From contig NZ_BMNR01000003.1 of assembly GCF_014646655.1 (NCBI RefSeq), positions 347,049 to 411,048 of the forward strand: 64,000 nucleotides of DNA, written 5' to 3'. The notes beneath the pieces are model-generated. The model made no database searches. It was given only the letters and a program-made list of their open reading frames with translations, and was not told the DNA's origin. The stretch is from Yeosuana aromativorans. Its GTDB lineage: Bacteria > Bacteroidota > Bacteroidia > Flavobacteriales > Flavobacteriaceae. The stretch's first letter is position 1, and each line of letters opens with the position of its first letter. The translations under genes and the position numbers were made by a program. Below are positions 7,148 to 14,860 of the stretch, one piece after another.

Positions 7148-8464
7148 ATGAACACAAAAACAGTTGCTTACGTTCCTAATAAGGTAAAAGATATCTCCTT
7201 AGCCGATTGGGGAAGAAAAGAGATTGAATTAGCCGAGGCAGAAATGCCAGGATTAATGAGCCTTCGTGAAGAATATAAAAACAGCCAACCGCTCAAAGGC
7301 GCTAGAATTGCTGGTTGTTTACACATGACTATTCAAACAGCCGTTTTAATAGAAACGTTGCAAGCTCTTGGTGCCGAAGTTACCTGGAGTTCCTGTAATA
7401 TTTTCTCAACTCAAGATCAAGCTGCGGCAGCCATTGCTGCTGCAGGAACAGCGGTCTATGCTTGGAAAGATATGACTGAAGAAGAATTTGACTGGTGTAT
7501 TGAACAAACATTGTTTTTTGGAGAGGACAGAAAACCATTGAACATGATTCTGGATGATGGCGGTGATTTAACCAATATGGTGTTGGACAAATACCCAGAG
7601 CTTATTCCAGGAATAAAAGGACTAAGTGAAGAAACCACAACTGGTGTACATAGATTATATGAGCGCATGAAAGCTGGAACATTACCAATGCCTGCCATTA
7701 ATGTGAACGACTCGGTTACCAAAAGCAAGTTTGACAATAAATACGGCTGTCGTGAAAGTGCTGTTGATGCCATTAGACGAGCTACTGATGTGATGCTTGC
7801 CGGAAAACGAGTGGTTGTATGTGGCTATGGTGATGTAGGTAAAGGAACAGCTGCCTCCTTTAAAGGAGCTGGAAGTATTGTAACCGTTACCGAGATTGAC
7901 CCTATCTGTGCCTTACAAGCAGCTATGGATGGTTTTGAGGTAAAACGTTTGGAAACGGTGGCTTCCAATGCTGATATTATCATCACAACTACTGGCAACA
8001 AAGATATTGTTCGAAAAGAACATTTTGAAGCCGTTAAAGACAAGACCATTATCTGTAATATTGGGCACTTTGATAACGAGATTGATATGGCTTGGTTAAA
8101 TAAAAACTACGGACATACCAAAAACACCATCAAACCTCAAGTTGACAAATATACCATTAACGGTAAAGATATTATCGTTTTAGCCGAAGGCCGTTTGGTG
8201 AACTTAGGATGTGCTACCGGCCACCCAAGTTTTGTAATGAGTAATTCATTTACCAACCAAACTTTGGCTCAAATTGAATTGTGGACCAACAGTGACGCCT
8301 ATGAAAACAAAGTGTATATGTTACCAAAGCATCTGGATGAAAAAGTAGCCAAACTACACTTAGAAAAAATTGGTGTAGAATTGACCGAGCTTAAAGAAGA
8401 CCAAGCAAAATATATTGGTGTAACGGTTGAGGGCCCTTTTAAACCAGATTATTACAGATACTAA
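7148..8464 (+). CDS. ahcY: Adenosylhomocysteinase (S-adenosyl-L-homocysteine hydrolase)
   Basis: A 438-residue NAD-dependent enzyme that hydrolyses S-adenosylhomocysteine to adenosine and homocysteine, closing the methyl cycle. Hallmarks are [61 protein letters not shown] with the catalytic Lys, the NAD-binding GYGDVGKG, and the C-terminal KPDYYRY. It includes the roughly 40-residue segment ([18 protein letters not shown] region) of longer bacterial forms. The ATG at 7148 is preferred over the in-frame TTG at 7112 because that TTG lies inside a -7 promoter element. The gene stands alone and ends in a strong hairpin terminator. Confidence 0.97.
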   Translation: MNTKTVAYVPNKVKDISLADWGRKEIELAEAEMPGLMSLREEYKNSQPLKGARIAGCLHMTIQTAVLIETLQALGAEVTWSSCNIFSTQDQAAAAIAAAGTAVYAWKDMTEEEFDWCIEQTLFFGEDRKPLNMILDDGGDLTNMVLDKYPELIPGIKGLSEETTTGVHRLYERMKAGTLPMPAINVNDSVTKSKFDNKYGCRESAVDAIRRATDVMLAGKRVVVCGYGDVGKGTAASFKGAGSIVTVTEIDPICALQAAMDGFEVKRLETVASNADIIITTTGNKDIVRKEHFEAVKDKTIICNIGHFDNEIDMAWLNKNYGHTKNTIKPQVDKYTINGKDIIVLAEGRLVNLGCATGHPSFVMSNSFTNQTLAQIELWTNSDAYENKVYMLPKHLDEKVAKLHLEKIGVELTELKEDQAKYIGVTVEGPFKPDYYRY

Positions 8465-8483
8465 AAAATTGTCATGCTGAAGA

Positions 8484-8508
8484 TGTCACCCTGAGCGAAG
8501 TCGAAGGG
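8484..8508. repeat. Flavobacterial intergenic repeat fragment (GTCACCCTGAGCGAAGTCGAAGGG)
   Basis: The sequence after the ahcY stop contains the palindromic-looking CCCTGAGCGAAGTCGAAGGG unit. I recognise this as a common dispersed intergenic repeat in Bacteroidota, though only one copy is in this window. It lies between the stop codon and the terminator hairpin. Confidence 0.5.
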
Positions 8509-8528
8509 CTGCTTCAACATCTCATAAT

Positions 8529-8566
8529 AAAAATCCCAAGCAGCTCCAGTTTGGGATTTTTTCTTT
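8529..8566 (+). terminator. Rho-independent terminator of ahcY
   Basis: A stem of AAAATCCCAA against TTTGGGATTTT encloses a 10-base loop and is followed by a T-rich tract running to 8570. Confidence 0.85.
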
Positions 8567-8572
8567 TTTTCG

Positions 8573-8663
8573 GCAATTGCTAAAGCACCGCGCTTTCCGT
8601 TCATAGTTTTACAAAACCATAAATGGAAGTTTTGTAAAAGCTAACCACTGCAATCGCTATTGC
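8573..8663 (-). repeat. REP-like palindromic element, copy A
   Basis: On the minus strand the element reads TAGCGATTGCAGTG (8659-8646), then a strong hairpin (TTTTACAAAAC against GTTTTGTAAAA), then AACGGAAAGCGCG (8601-8589). Outer arms GCAAT/ATTGC close it at 8663-8659 and 8577-8573. The two conserved blocks recur in the copy at 20613-20698, while the hairpin and outer arms differ in sequence but keep pairing. Confidence 0.75.
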
Positions 8664-8718
8664 AACAAGTTCTAAAATTGATTAACATTCCATTTTTTCA
8701 TTATATTCATATTCAATT

Positions 8719-9183
8719 ATGCCATATAAAGAAGAAAAAATAAAAGTCCCCCGTTTTAACGAAGCCTCTGGTTTTTATACCACCAAAAAACGCTCCAAGA
8801 TCATGAGCAAAATTCGAGGTAAAAACACCAAGCCCGAATTAGTGTTCAGAAAAGCGCTATGGGAAAAAGGGGTTCGGTATCGCATCAACAATAAAACGCT
8901 TCCTGGAAAACCCGATATCTCCATTCAAAAATACAAATTGGCCATTTTTATTGATGGTGAGTTTTGGCATGGTTACAATTGGAACGAACGCAAGGAAACC
9001 ATTCAAAGCAACAGAACATTCTGGATACCAAAAATAGAACGCAACATACAACGTGATGAGGAAGTCAATCAACAACTTACAGACTTGGGCTATAGTGTTT
9101 TTAGGTTTTGGGAAGGCGACATTAAAACCGAACTGGACAAGTGCATTAATGATATATTGGTTTATTTGGATTGGAAGAAATAA
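8719..9183 (+). CDS. Vsr-like very-short-patch-repair endonuclease family protein (solo, zinc ligands absent)
   Basis: A 154-residue PD-(D/E)XK nuclease of the Vsr family: KRSKIMSKIRGKNTKPELVFRKAL, LPGKPDI with the catalytic Asp at residue 66, AIFIDGEFWHG with His84, and FWIPKIERNIQRDEEV. Vsr nicks beside T:G mismatches produced by deamination of 5-methylcytosine. The residues matching the zinc ligands of E. coli Vsr (C66, H71, C73, C117) appear here as E81, Y86, W88 and G133, so the structural zinc site is lost. No cytosine methyltransferase gene is adjacent. It may be a divergent repair nuclease or a remnant of a restriction-modification locus. Confidence 0.88.
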   Translation: MPYKEEKIKVPRFNEASGFYTTKKRSKIMSKIRGKNTKPELVFRKALWEKGVRYRINNKTLPGKPDISIQKYKLAIFIDGEFWHGYNWNERKETIQSNRTFWIPKIERNIQRDEEVNQQLTDLGYSVFRFWEGDIKTELDKCINDILVYLDWKK

Positions 9184-9208
9184 ACTGCATCAAAAACAAA
9201 CAAAAACA

Positions 9209-9241
9209 AAAAACCCTTTCTGAAAAACAGAAAGGGTTTTT
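9209..9241. terminator. Bidirectional terminator between vsr-like gene and rpmA
   Basis: A perfect 12-bp stem, AAACCCTTTCTG against CAGAAAGGGTTT (9211-9238), has a four-base loop. A-rich and T-rich flanks let it work for both convergent genes. Confidence 0.85.
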
Positions 9242-9265
9242 ATATGTTAAAAAGATATTGGTTTC

Positions 9266-9526
9266 TTAAGCTTCAAAAGGCTCAACAGAAACGTATGATT
9301 TGTTATCTTTTTTCTTAGCGAATCTTACAATACCATCAACATAGGCATGTAATGTATGATCTTTTGAAGAATATACGTTTTCACCTGGGTGGTGTGTATT
9401 TCCTCTTTGTCTAACGATAATGTTTCCTGCTTTTGCAGCTTGACCACCAAAAATCTTAACACCTAAGCGTTTTGATTCTGATTCTCTACCGTTTTTCGAA
9501 CTTCCGACTCCTTTTTTATGTGCCAT
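9266..9526 (-). CDS. rpmA: 50S ribosomal protein L27
   Basis: An 86-residue protein beginning [24 protein letters not shown], which is the conserved L27 N-terminus that reaches the peptidyl-transferase centre. It continues with [26 protein letters not shown]. It begins directly with the mature-type MAHKKG sequence, so no N-terminal cleavage extension of the Firmicutes kind is present. It lies 25 bases downstream of rplU in the usual rplU-rpmA pair and ends at a bidirectional terminator. Confidence 0.98.
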   Translation of the reverse strand: MAHKKGVGSSKNGRESESKRLGVKIFGGQAAKAGNIIVRQRGNTHHPGENVYSSKDHTLHAYVDGIVRFAKKKDNKSYVSVEPFEA

Positions 9527-9551
9527 TTTATTTCGATTTTATATGTTCAAA

Positions 9552-10076
9552 TTAACTTAAAGCAGCAATTAATTCAGCTTTCTTCATTGAAGAATATCCT
9601 GTAATTTCTTTTGCTTTAGCCATATCTCTTAATTCTGCAACAGTTAAACTACTTAAATCTTGAGTAGCTTCTGCTTTTTTAGCTGGTTTAGCCTCTGCTT
9701 TTGGTGCAGCAGCTTCCACTTTTGGTTCAGCTTTCTTTTCTACTTTAGCAGCTTTTTTAGCTCCAGAAGCAGCAATGTTTTCAATAATAATCTCAGTTAA
9801 AGCTTGACGATGACCGTTTTTAACACGGTATCCTTTACGTCTTTTCTTTTTAAAGACGATCACTTTATCACCTTTAAGGTGCTTTAAGACTTTGGCTCCT
9901 ACTTGAGCTCCGTCTATAGCTGGGGCGCCTACAGTTACATTGTCACCATCACCAATAAGAAGTACATTATCAAAAGCAACTTGCTTTCCTTCTTCAGCTT
10001 GTAAACGGTGAACAAACACTTTTTGGTCTTTTACAACTTTAAATTGTTGCCCTGCTATCTCTACAATTGCGTACAT
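9552..10076 (-). CDS. rplU: 50S ribosomal protein L21 with C-terminal RhoN/SAP-like extension
   Basis: Residues 1-103 are a standard L21 ([14 protein letters not shown]..., [26 protein letters not shown]). An extension of about 70 residues follows: an Ala/Lys/Glu-rich linker (roughly 104-138) and a small helical module (141-174: [20 protein letters not shown] then [14 protein letters not shown]) resembling the Rho N-terminal/SAP-type nucleic-acid-binding domain. L21 binds 23S rRNA on the 50S surface. The tail could add RNA contacts, but its role is unknown. The gene is first in an rplU-rpmA operon with a well-formed promoter. Confidence 0.96.
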   Translation of the reverse strand: MYAIVEIAGQQFKVVKDQKVFVHRLQAEEGKQVAFDNVLLIGDGDNVTVGAPAIDGAQVGAKVLKHLKGDKVIVFKKKRRKGYRVKNGHRQALTEIIIENIAASGAKKAAKVEKKAEPKVEAAAPKAEAKPAKKAEATQDLSSLTVAELRDMAKAKEITGYSSMKKAELIAALS

Positions 10077-10137
10077 AGCGTAACGTTTTATTAATTATTT
10101 TATTAAATATATGAACTTGCCTATAATTAGGCGGGTG

Positions 10138-10167
10138 CAAATATACTGCTAATAAATTAATTTACAA
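10138..10167 (-). promoter_or_regulatory. Promoter of rplU-rpmA
   Basis: Minus-strand TTG (10167-10165), a 19-base spacer and TATATTTG (10145-10138) match the Bacteroidota consensus exactly. Initiation near 10131 gives a leader of about 55 bases. Confidence 0.8.
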
Positions 10168-10172
10168 ACGTT

Positions 10173-10625
10173 TTATTTCTTTTGGGGCATATTTCCGCTG
10201 TTTTTAAAAAACTGCATAACAGTAAGCGTAGAAATCACTGTGGTGGCAAACCCCATAATGGCAACAATAAACGTAACCATACCATCATTTATATCAAAAC
10301 CTCCATTCATGGTTTCAAGTAACTGCCCAAGAAAATCAACATTGATTTCGGTTGAATAAAACAAAAAGAAAACGGTAAACACTATGGTGGCGGTGGCACC
10401 GGTTACAATACCAGTTGAAAACCCACTGGTATATGTAAATGCATCGCCTTGCTCCAATTTATAAATCCTAATGGCTTCATAAATACCAAATGCCGTTATG
10501 GCAGCATTAACAAAACTATAAACAGGGTTAATATGTTTATCGAACAGGGCGAGAAATAAAAAATAAGCAATTAAAACAGCGCTGGTTACAAGACCAAATC
10601 TAATTGGAAGGATTATTTTTTTCAT
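10173..10625 (-). CDS. DUF4199-like membrane protein
   Basis: A 150-residue protein with four hydrophobic segments (about residues 5-27, 34-51, 74-92 and 114-137) and short loops. Arrangement and length fit DUF4199, a family of unknown function common in Bacteroidota. Its YKLEQGDAFTYTSGFSTGIVTG stretch between helices 2 and 3 resembles the conserved loop of that family. It has no signal peptide beyond the first membrane segment. It stands alone between rplU and the EamA gene. No function is assigned. Confidence 0.75.
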   Translation of the reverse strand: MKKIILPIRFGLVTSAVLIAYFLFLALFDKHINPVYSFVNAAITAFGIYEAIRIYKLEQGDAFTYTSGFSTGIVTGATATIVFTVFFLFYSTEINVDFLGQLLETMNGGFDINDGMVTFIVAIMGFATTVISTLTVMQFFKNSGNMPQKK

Positions 10626-10662
10626 CTGTTAATATTTATTTGTTTTAAAAAAGGTCAGATGG

Positions 10663-10714
10663 AATGCCCAATTAGCATTTTGCTTGAAATTGTAATTAAT
10701 TGCTAACGGGCATT
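10663..10714. other. Long imperfect hairpin of unknown role
   Basis: AATGCCC and TTAGCA on the left pair with TGCTAA and GGGCATT on the right across an AT-rich loop. It lies in the gap between the DUF4199 and EamA genes. It has no T-run, so it is not a classic terminator. Confidence 0.4.
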
Positions 10715-10828
10715 TCATGGAATCTTGATTTTTATTCAATTAAATTTCGGAAAAATTTATGGTTTAAAATAATTACATCTCTATTTTTTTGAAAGCTGAC
10801 TTAAAACAAGACTTTAAAAACAGTCTAA

Positions 10829-11707
10829 TCAGGCTTGTCTTCTGTGGGATAAATAAACCCCCAATAAAATAATCAAACTAGCAAAAATTTGGAGAATTCC
10901 AAATGTTTCCCCGTCCAAAAAACCCCATAAAAAAGCAACAATGGGCATTAAAAACGTAACCGATGAAGCAAATACAGGCGTTGCCATTTGAACCAGCTTG
11001 TTGTATAATACTTTTGCCAAGGCGGTACCAAAAAACGATAAAATAGTGATATAAACCATCGCCATTTTAAGTCCTGGGTTTTGAAAGGTTGCGGTTGAAA
11101 AGAAATTGGTGAACAACAGTACGACTATTTCAGGGATAAATATAATAACATAATTGCCGGTTGCTATACTTAATGGATGCAGGTTCTGCAAATGGCGTTT
11201 AATAATGTTCACATTGGCAGCATACATAACAGTTGACAAAATTACAAATCCAGCAAACAGGTAATTTTGATTGGGGTTTAAGTCTGCACTTTTAAAAATA
11301 AGTAAAGTCGTTCCGATAAAACCAACTATAACCCCTAAAACCTGTCGTTTAGTAGATGTAATTTTAAACACTGCAAACCCCAATAAAATGGTATTCAAGG
11401 GCGTCAATGAATTTAAAATGGAAATAACAGCACTATCTATTTCCGTGCCCGCAATAGCAAATAAGAATGCTGGGAAAAATGACCCTAAAAAACCAGATAT
11501 AGCAAGCCACTTCCATTCTGTTTTTGAGATTCCATTCAGCTTGTTATATCCCGCCGCAAATAAAAACAAACCAGTAATAATAGTCCGCATAGCGCCTAAC
11601 TGGTAAATGGTCAATCCCTCAAGCGCTTTCTTAATTAAAATAAATGAACTGCCCCAAATGATTGATAGTATAAAAAGATATATCCATTTTGAATTGTTCA
11701 CACGCAT
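10829..11707 (-). CDS. EamA/DMT-superfamily permease
   Basis: A 292-residue protein with about ten transmembrane segments arranged as two EamA repeats. The first begins WIYLFILSIIWGSSFILIKKALEG, the typical family start with WGSSF; the second begins near residue 150 (FAGFVILSTVMYAANVNIIKR). Members export metabolites such as amino acids or purines, and the substrate here cannot be predicted. The gene appears monocistronic. A polar C-terminus (HRRQA) faces the cytoplasm by the usual topology. Confidence 0.9.
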   Translation of the reverse strand: MRVNNSKWIYLFILSIIWGSSFILIKKALEGLTIYQLGAMRTIITGLFLFAAGYNKLNGISKTEWKWLAISGFLGSFFPAFLFAIAGTEIDSAVISILNSLTPLNTILLGFAVFKITSTKRQVLGVIVGFIGTTLLIFKSADLNPNQNYLFAGFVILSTVMYAANVNIIKRHLQNLHPLSIATGNYVIIFIPEIVVLLFTNFFSTATFQNPGLKMAMVYITILSFFGTALAKVLYNKLVQMATPVFASSVTFLMPIVAFLWGFLDGETFGILQIFASLIILLGVYLSHRRQA

Positions 11708-11768
11708 AACGAGTTAATTTTAAGCAATTATTAAGGCATTTCAACTGCAAAAGACGGTTTTATTTCTG

Positions 11769-11776
11769 TAATTTTG
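11769..11776 (+). promoter_or_regulatory. -7 promoter element of the HMA-domain lipoprotein gene
   Basis: TAATTTTG matches TAnnTTTG and lies 26 bases upstream of the ATG at 11802. No clear TTG is visible at -33. Confidence 0.5.
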
Positions 11777-11801
11777 TAAATAATTTTTATACTATTAACT
11801 G

Positions 11802-12362
11802 ATGAACACATTAAAAAATATTATGGGTATTTTTTTGCTAGCTCTTATATCGTTTAGCTGCAAAAATGAGACAAAGCCTGAGGTTAAAACCATAGAGACT
11901 GAAAGCGCATTACAAACTGTAAAAACGGTTGATCCTAATGCTAATTATGCTAAAGCAGAATTTACAATTGACGGAATGACCTGCGCTATGGGTTGTGCCA
12001 AAACCATTGAAAGAAAAATTGCTGCCATGGAAGGTGTAAAATCCTCTGTAGTAGATTTTGACCGTAAATTAGCCATGGTTGAGTATGATGTGGCAAAGGT
12101 TTCACCTACTTCTCTTACTGAGATGGTTGCCAAAGCCGGAGACATGTACAAGGTAAGTGATATGAAAACCGTTGAGGCTTTTTCATCCAACAAATCTTGT
12201 GATCTTAAGTGTAGCCCAAACTGTACTAAAAAAGATTGCCCAGATTGCATGGCAAAAGCTGAAGCTTGTAAAGCCAATTGTGCCAATAAAACCGAAGCAG
12301 AGAAAATGGCATGCGCCAAAGAAGGTCAAAAATCATGCTGTATGAACAAGACCAAAGTATAA
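11802..12362 (+). CDS. Heavy-metal-associated (HMA) domain lipoprotein with Cys-rich tail
   Basis: A 186-residue envelope protein. A lipoprotein signal ends at Cys20 (LISFSC). An HMA ferredoxin-like domain follows (about residues 50-118), whose metal loop reads GMTCAMGC: the two cysteines (61 and 65) are spaced CxxxC instead of the usual CxxC. The last 55 residues carry ten further cysteines in CxxxC and CxxC pairs. HMA domains bind Cu+, Zn2+ or related ions. Location outside the cytoplasm suggests periplasmic metal sequestration or delivery. No metal ATPase or efflux gene is adjacent. The metal is unknown. Confidence 0.88.
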   Translation: MNTLKNIMGIFLLALISFSCKNETKPEVKTIETESALQTVKTVDPNANYAKAEFTIDGMTCAMGCAKTIERKIAAMEGVKSSVVDFDRKLAMVEYDVAKVSPTSLTEMVAKAGDMYKVSDMKTVEAFSSNKSCDLKCSPNCTKKDCPDCMAKAEACKANCANKTEAEKMACAKEGQKSCCMNKTKV

Positions 12363-12376
12363 ATCTGGTTTAATAT

Positions 12377-12412
12377 AATAAAAAAGCTTCTCAAAATGAG
12401 AAGCTTTTTTAT
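12377..12412. terminator. Bidirectional terminator shared with the gldD stop codon
   Basis: AAAAAAGCTTCTC against GAGAAGCTTTTTT forms a 13-bp stem. The T-tract on the plus strand overlaps the last codon of convergent gldD (stop at 12411-12409). Confidence 0.85.
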
Positions 12413-12990
12413 TTCCACCTAATGGTTTCCATAATGTGCTTGATATCTTTTTCCAAATACTTTGCCGCCGGATAAATGGAATCGTAATTTGGTTTCACAT
12501 AAAAATACAAAGACCCTGTTAAAAAGTGCTCTACACTGTCAGTCACATAAAACTGAGATTGCGAAGCCGCATTACCCCCTACCTCATAAAACATACCATA
12601 CACTTTGTTTAAATCGTTTTCGTATCGTCTGTCAATAATTTCATCGGCTTTGGCTGTATGCTTTTGCGTGAAGTTTTGTGCATCATGCAAAAAGGCTCTC
12701 AAATTAGCAGGATTGTGTTTAATTGATTTATAAGTCAAGTAAATCGTGCCCTTTAAGGACGGATACAGGATGTTAATGCCATAACTTTCAGTTGTGCTTT
12801 TAATCTTTTTTGAAGTAATCTTTTTGGCTAAGGCATTCACCTCAAATGAGAACGGCATACTATCAATAGTTGTTTTGGAATAGGCTGCCTCTGGATATTC
12901 CAAACGCAAAAAGGCCTTGGGCTTGGGAATAGCGTCATCATGACAAGCTACACAAACAAGAAACACGATTACTAAATAAAAATATCTCAT
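12409..12990 (-). CDS. gldD: Gliding motility lipoprotein GldD
   Basis: A 193-residue lipoprotein; the signal peptide ends at Cys16 (LVCVAC). The sequence following the lipobox, IPKPKAFLRLEYPEAAY, is characteristic of GldD, as is MFYEVGGNAASQSQFYVTDSVEHFLTGSLYF. GldD is required for gliding in Flavobacterium johnsoniae, and its biochemical role is unclear. The start overlaps the gldE stop by 4 bases, giving the conserved gldE-gldD coupling downstream of mutY and ssb. Confidence 0.95.
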   Translation of the reverse strand: MRYFYLVIVFLVCVACHDDAIPKPKAFLRLEYPEAAYSKTTIDSMPFSFEVNALAKKITSKKIKSTTESYGINILYPSLKGTIYLTYKSIKHNPANLRAFLHDAQNFTQKHTAKADEIIDRRYENDLNKVYGMFYEVGGNAASQSQFYVTDSVEHFLTGSLYFYVKPNYDSIYPAAKYLEKDIKHIMETIRWK

Positions 12991-14294
12991 TCCAATATGG
13001 TGAATTTTATGAATTTAATGCGCTTATTGTCCAAAGCTTCTATAGTGAAAACGTAATTTTTAAAATTTATTTTACTGTTGAGTTTTGGGAAGTTTTTGGA
13101 AACCTCAAGAACAAAACCGGCAACCGTTTCCGCTTCACCTTTATGCTCTTCAAAAACGGCTTCATCTTCAACTTTTGTAATCTTATAAAAATCCCGAAGT
13201 GCTGTTTTGCCTTCAAACACAAAATTGTGGTCATCTAATTTTGAGTATTTTAAATCTTCATCATCAAACTCATCACTTATATCACCAACAATTTCCTCAA
13301 TAATATCTTCTAGCGAAATCAATCCAGAGGTGCCTCCGTACTCATCAACAACAACAGCAAGGTGTACTTTTTTCTCTTGGAATTCTGCCATTAAATCATC
13401 CAGCTTTTTGTTTTCTGGTACAAAAAATGGCTCTCGTAACAAGGTAGTCCAATCAAATTGTTTTCTATCTATATATGGCAACAAATCTTTTACATAAAGA
13501 ATGCCTTGAATATTGTCAATATTGTCTTTATACACCGGAATTCTGGAATAGCCGTTTTCAACAATTTCTTCCATAATCTCCAAATATTTTTGGTCAACGC
13601 TAAGCGCAAAAATATCAATTCGGGGGCGCATGACTTGTTTGGTATCAGTATTCCCAAAAGACACAATACCTTGCAATATTTTTTGTTCTTCCTTGGTAGT
13701 ATCTTCTTCACTTGTAAGTTGTAAGGCTTGGGATAACTGGTCAACACTTAAGTTTGATTTTTGCTTGCCCAATTTGTTTTGAATGGCAATGGTTACGCTT
13801 CGCATGGGCAAACTCAATGGCGAAAAAACAATGTCTAAAAACTGTAGCGGATACGCCATGAACATGGCAAATTTCACCTTGTTTCTGCTGGCGTATATCT
13901 TTGGAAGAATCTCACCGAACAACAGGATTAAAAACGTGACTATGACAACTTCCACTATAAATTTTAATATAACTGACGTTATGCCTTCAAACAAAAAACC
14001 TCCCAAAAACGCAAACAGAATAACGATGCCTATGTTAATAAAGTTATTGGCCACCAAAATGGTTGCCAATAATTTTTTGGGGCGTTCCAATAATTTTGAA
14101 ATGATTTGTACGCGTTTGGATTTTTTTTCAAGTCCTTCTTCTATATCGGTTCGGGTAAGAGAGAACAAGGCAACTTCTGCACCAGAAACAAGTGCGGAAA
14201 AAAACAACAATAAAAATAACAGTGCAAATCCGATGATAATTGAAAAATCAATTGTCATAAATAATGCTTTAAAACTCGGGGGATCAGGATCCAA
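12987..14294 (-). CDS. gldE: Gliding motility-associated protein GldE (CNNM/CorC-type membrane protein)
   Basis: A 435-residue protein with an N-terminal DUF21/CNNM membrane domain of about four helices (residues 13-150, with LVSGAEVALFSL), a CBS-domain pair (about 210-340, with VMRPRIDIFALS and VDEYGGTSGLISLEDIIEEIVG) and a C-terminal CorC_HlyC domain (350-430). GldE belongs to the CorC/CNNM family of Mg2+-transport-like proteins and is tied to gliding by its constant link with gldD. The chosen start is a TTG 23 bases after the ssb stop, giving MDPDPPSFKALF. The alternative ATG at 14258 removes 12 residues. Confidence 0.93.
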   Translation of the reverse strand: MDPDPPSFKALFMTIDFSIIIGFALLFLLLFFSALVSGAEVALFSLTRTDIEEGLEKKSKRVQIISKLLERPKKLLATILVANNFINIGIVILFAFLGGFLFEGITSVILKFIVEVVIVTFLILLFGEILPKIYASRNKVKFAMFMAYPLQFLDIVFSPLSLPMRSVTIAIQNKLGKQKSNLSVDQLSQALQLTSEEDTTKEEQKILQGIVSFGNTDTKQVMRPRIDIFALSVDQKYLEIMEEIVENGYSRIPVYKDNIDNIQGILYVKDLLPYIDRKQFDWTTLLREPFFVPENKKLDDLMAEFQEKKVHLAVVVDEYGGTSGLISLEDIIEEIVGDISDEFDDEDLKYSKLDDHNFVFEGKTALRDFYKITKVEDEAVFEEHKGEAETVAGFVLEVSKNFPKLNSKINFKNYVFTIEALDNKRIKFIKFTILE

Positions 14295-14317
14295 ATAAAA
14301 TAGTATTAGTTAAACAA

Positions 14318-14767
14318 TCAGAATGGAAGGTCATCGTCTTCTTCTCCAATAGGCTCATTAGTCATGCTGTTTTGACTGTCTGCTTTTTGGGGTTCCTGTT
14401 TAGTAGGGGACGCTTGTCCTTCACTTTCTTTTTTAGTGGTTAAAAAGGTAAAGTCGGTACACTGAATTTCAGTGGAATACCTTTCATTACCACTATCATC
14501 TTGCCATTTTCTGGTTTTTATACGTCCTTCAACATAAATTCTATCGCCTTTACTCAAATACTTTTCACAAATTTCAGCAGCTTTATTGCGCACTACAATA
14601 TTATGCCATTCCGTATTTGTTACACGCTCATTGGTTTGTTTGCTAGTGTAAGTTTCATTAGTGGCCAACGGAAATCTTCCCACGCAACCGCCACCTTCAA
14701 AATAATGCATTTTTACTTCATCTCCCAAATGCCCAATCAGCATCACTTTATTTAATGTTCCAGACAT
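14318..14767 (-). CDS. ssb: Single-stranded DNA-binding protein
   Basis: A 149-residue SSB. The OB-fold occupies about residues 3-108 (MSGTLNKVMLIGHLGDEVKM, then WHNIVVRNKAAEICEKYLSKGDRIYVEGRI). A disordered Gln/Ser-rich linker and the acidic tip EEDDDLPF follow; the tip recruits repair and replication partners. The canonical genomic order mutY-ssb-gldE-gldD is kept. TAATTTTG (14800-14793, minus strand) 26 bases upstream may provide an extra promoter. Confidence 0.97.
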   Translation of the reverse strand: MSGTLNKVMLIGHLGDEVKMHYFEGGGCVGRFPLATNETYTSKQTNERVTNTEWHNIVVRNKAAEICEKYLSKGDRIYVEGRIKTRKWQDDSGNERYSTEIQCTDFTFLTTKKESEGQASPTKQEPQKADSQNSMTNEPIGEEDDDLPF

Positions 14768-14860
14768 AAATTTTGTTCTATTTTTTCAAAAGCAAAATTA
14801 ACCATTTGCTTCTCATTTTTTTAAAATTAATAAAAAATTATCACAGTGAAGACGAATACC

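Noticed and set aside
13207-14298. Plus-strand ORFs opposite gldE
   Set aside because: They mirror the well-supported gldE coding frame and have atypical composition for real genes.
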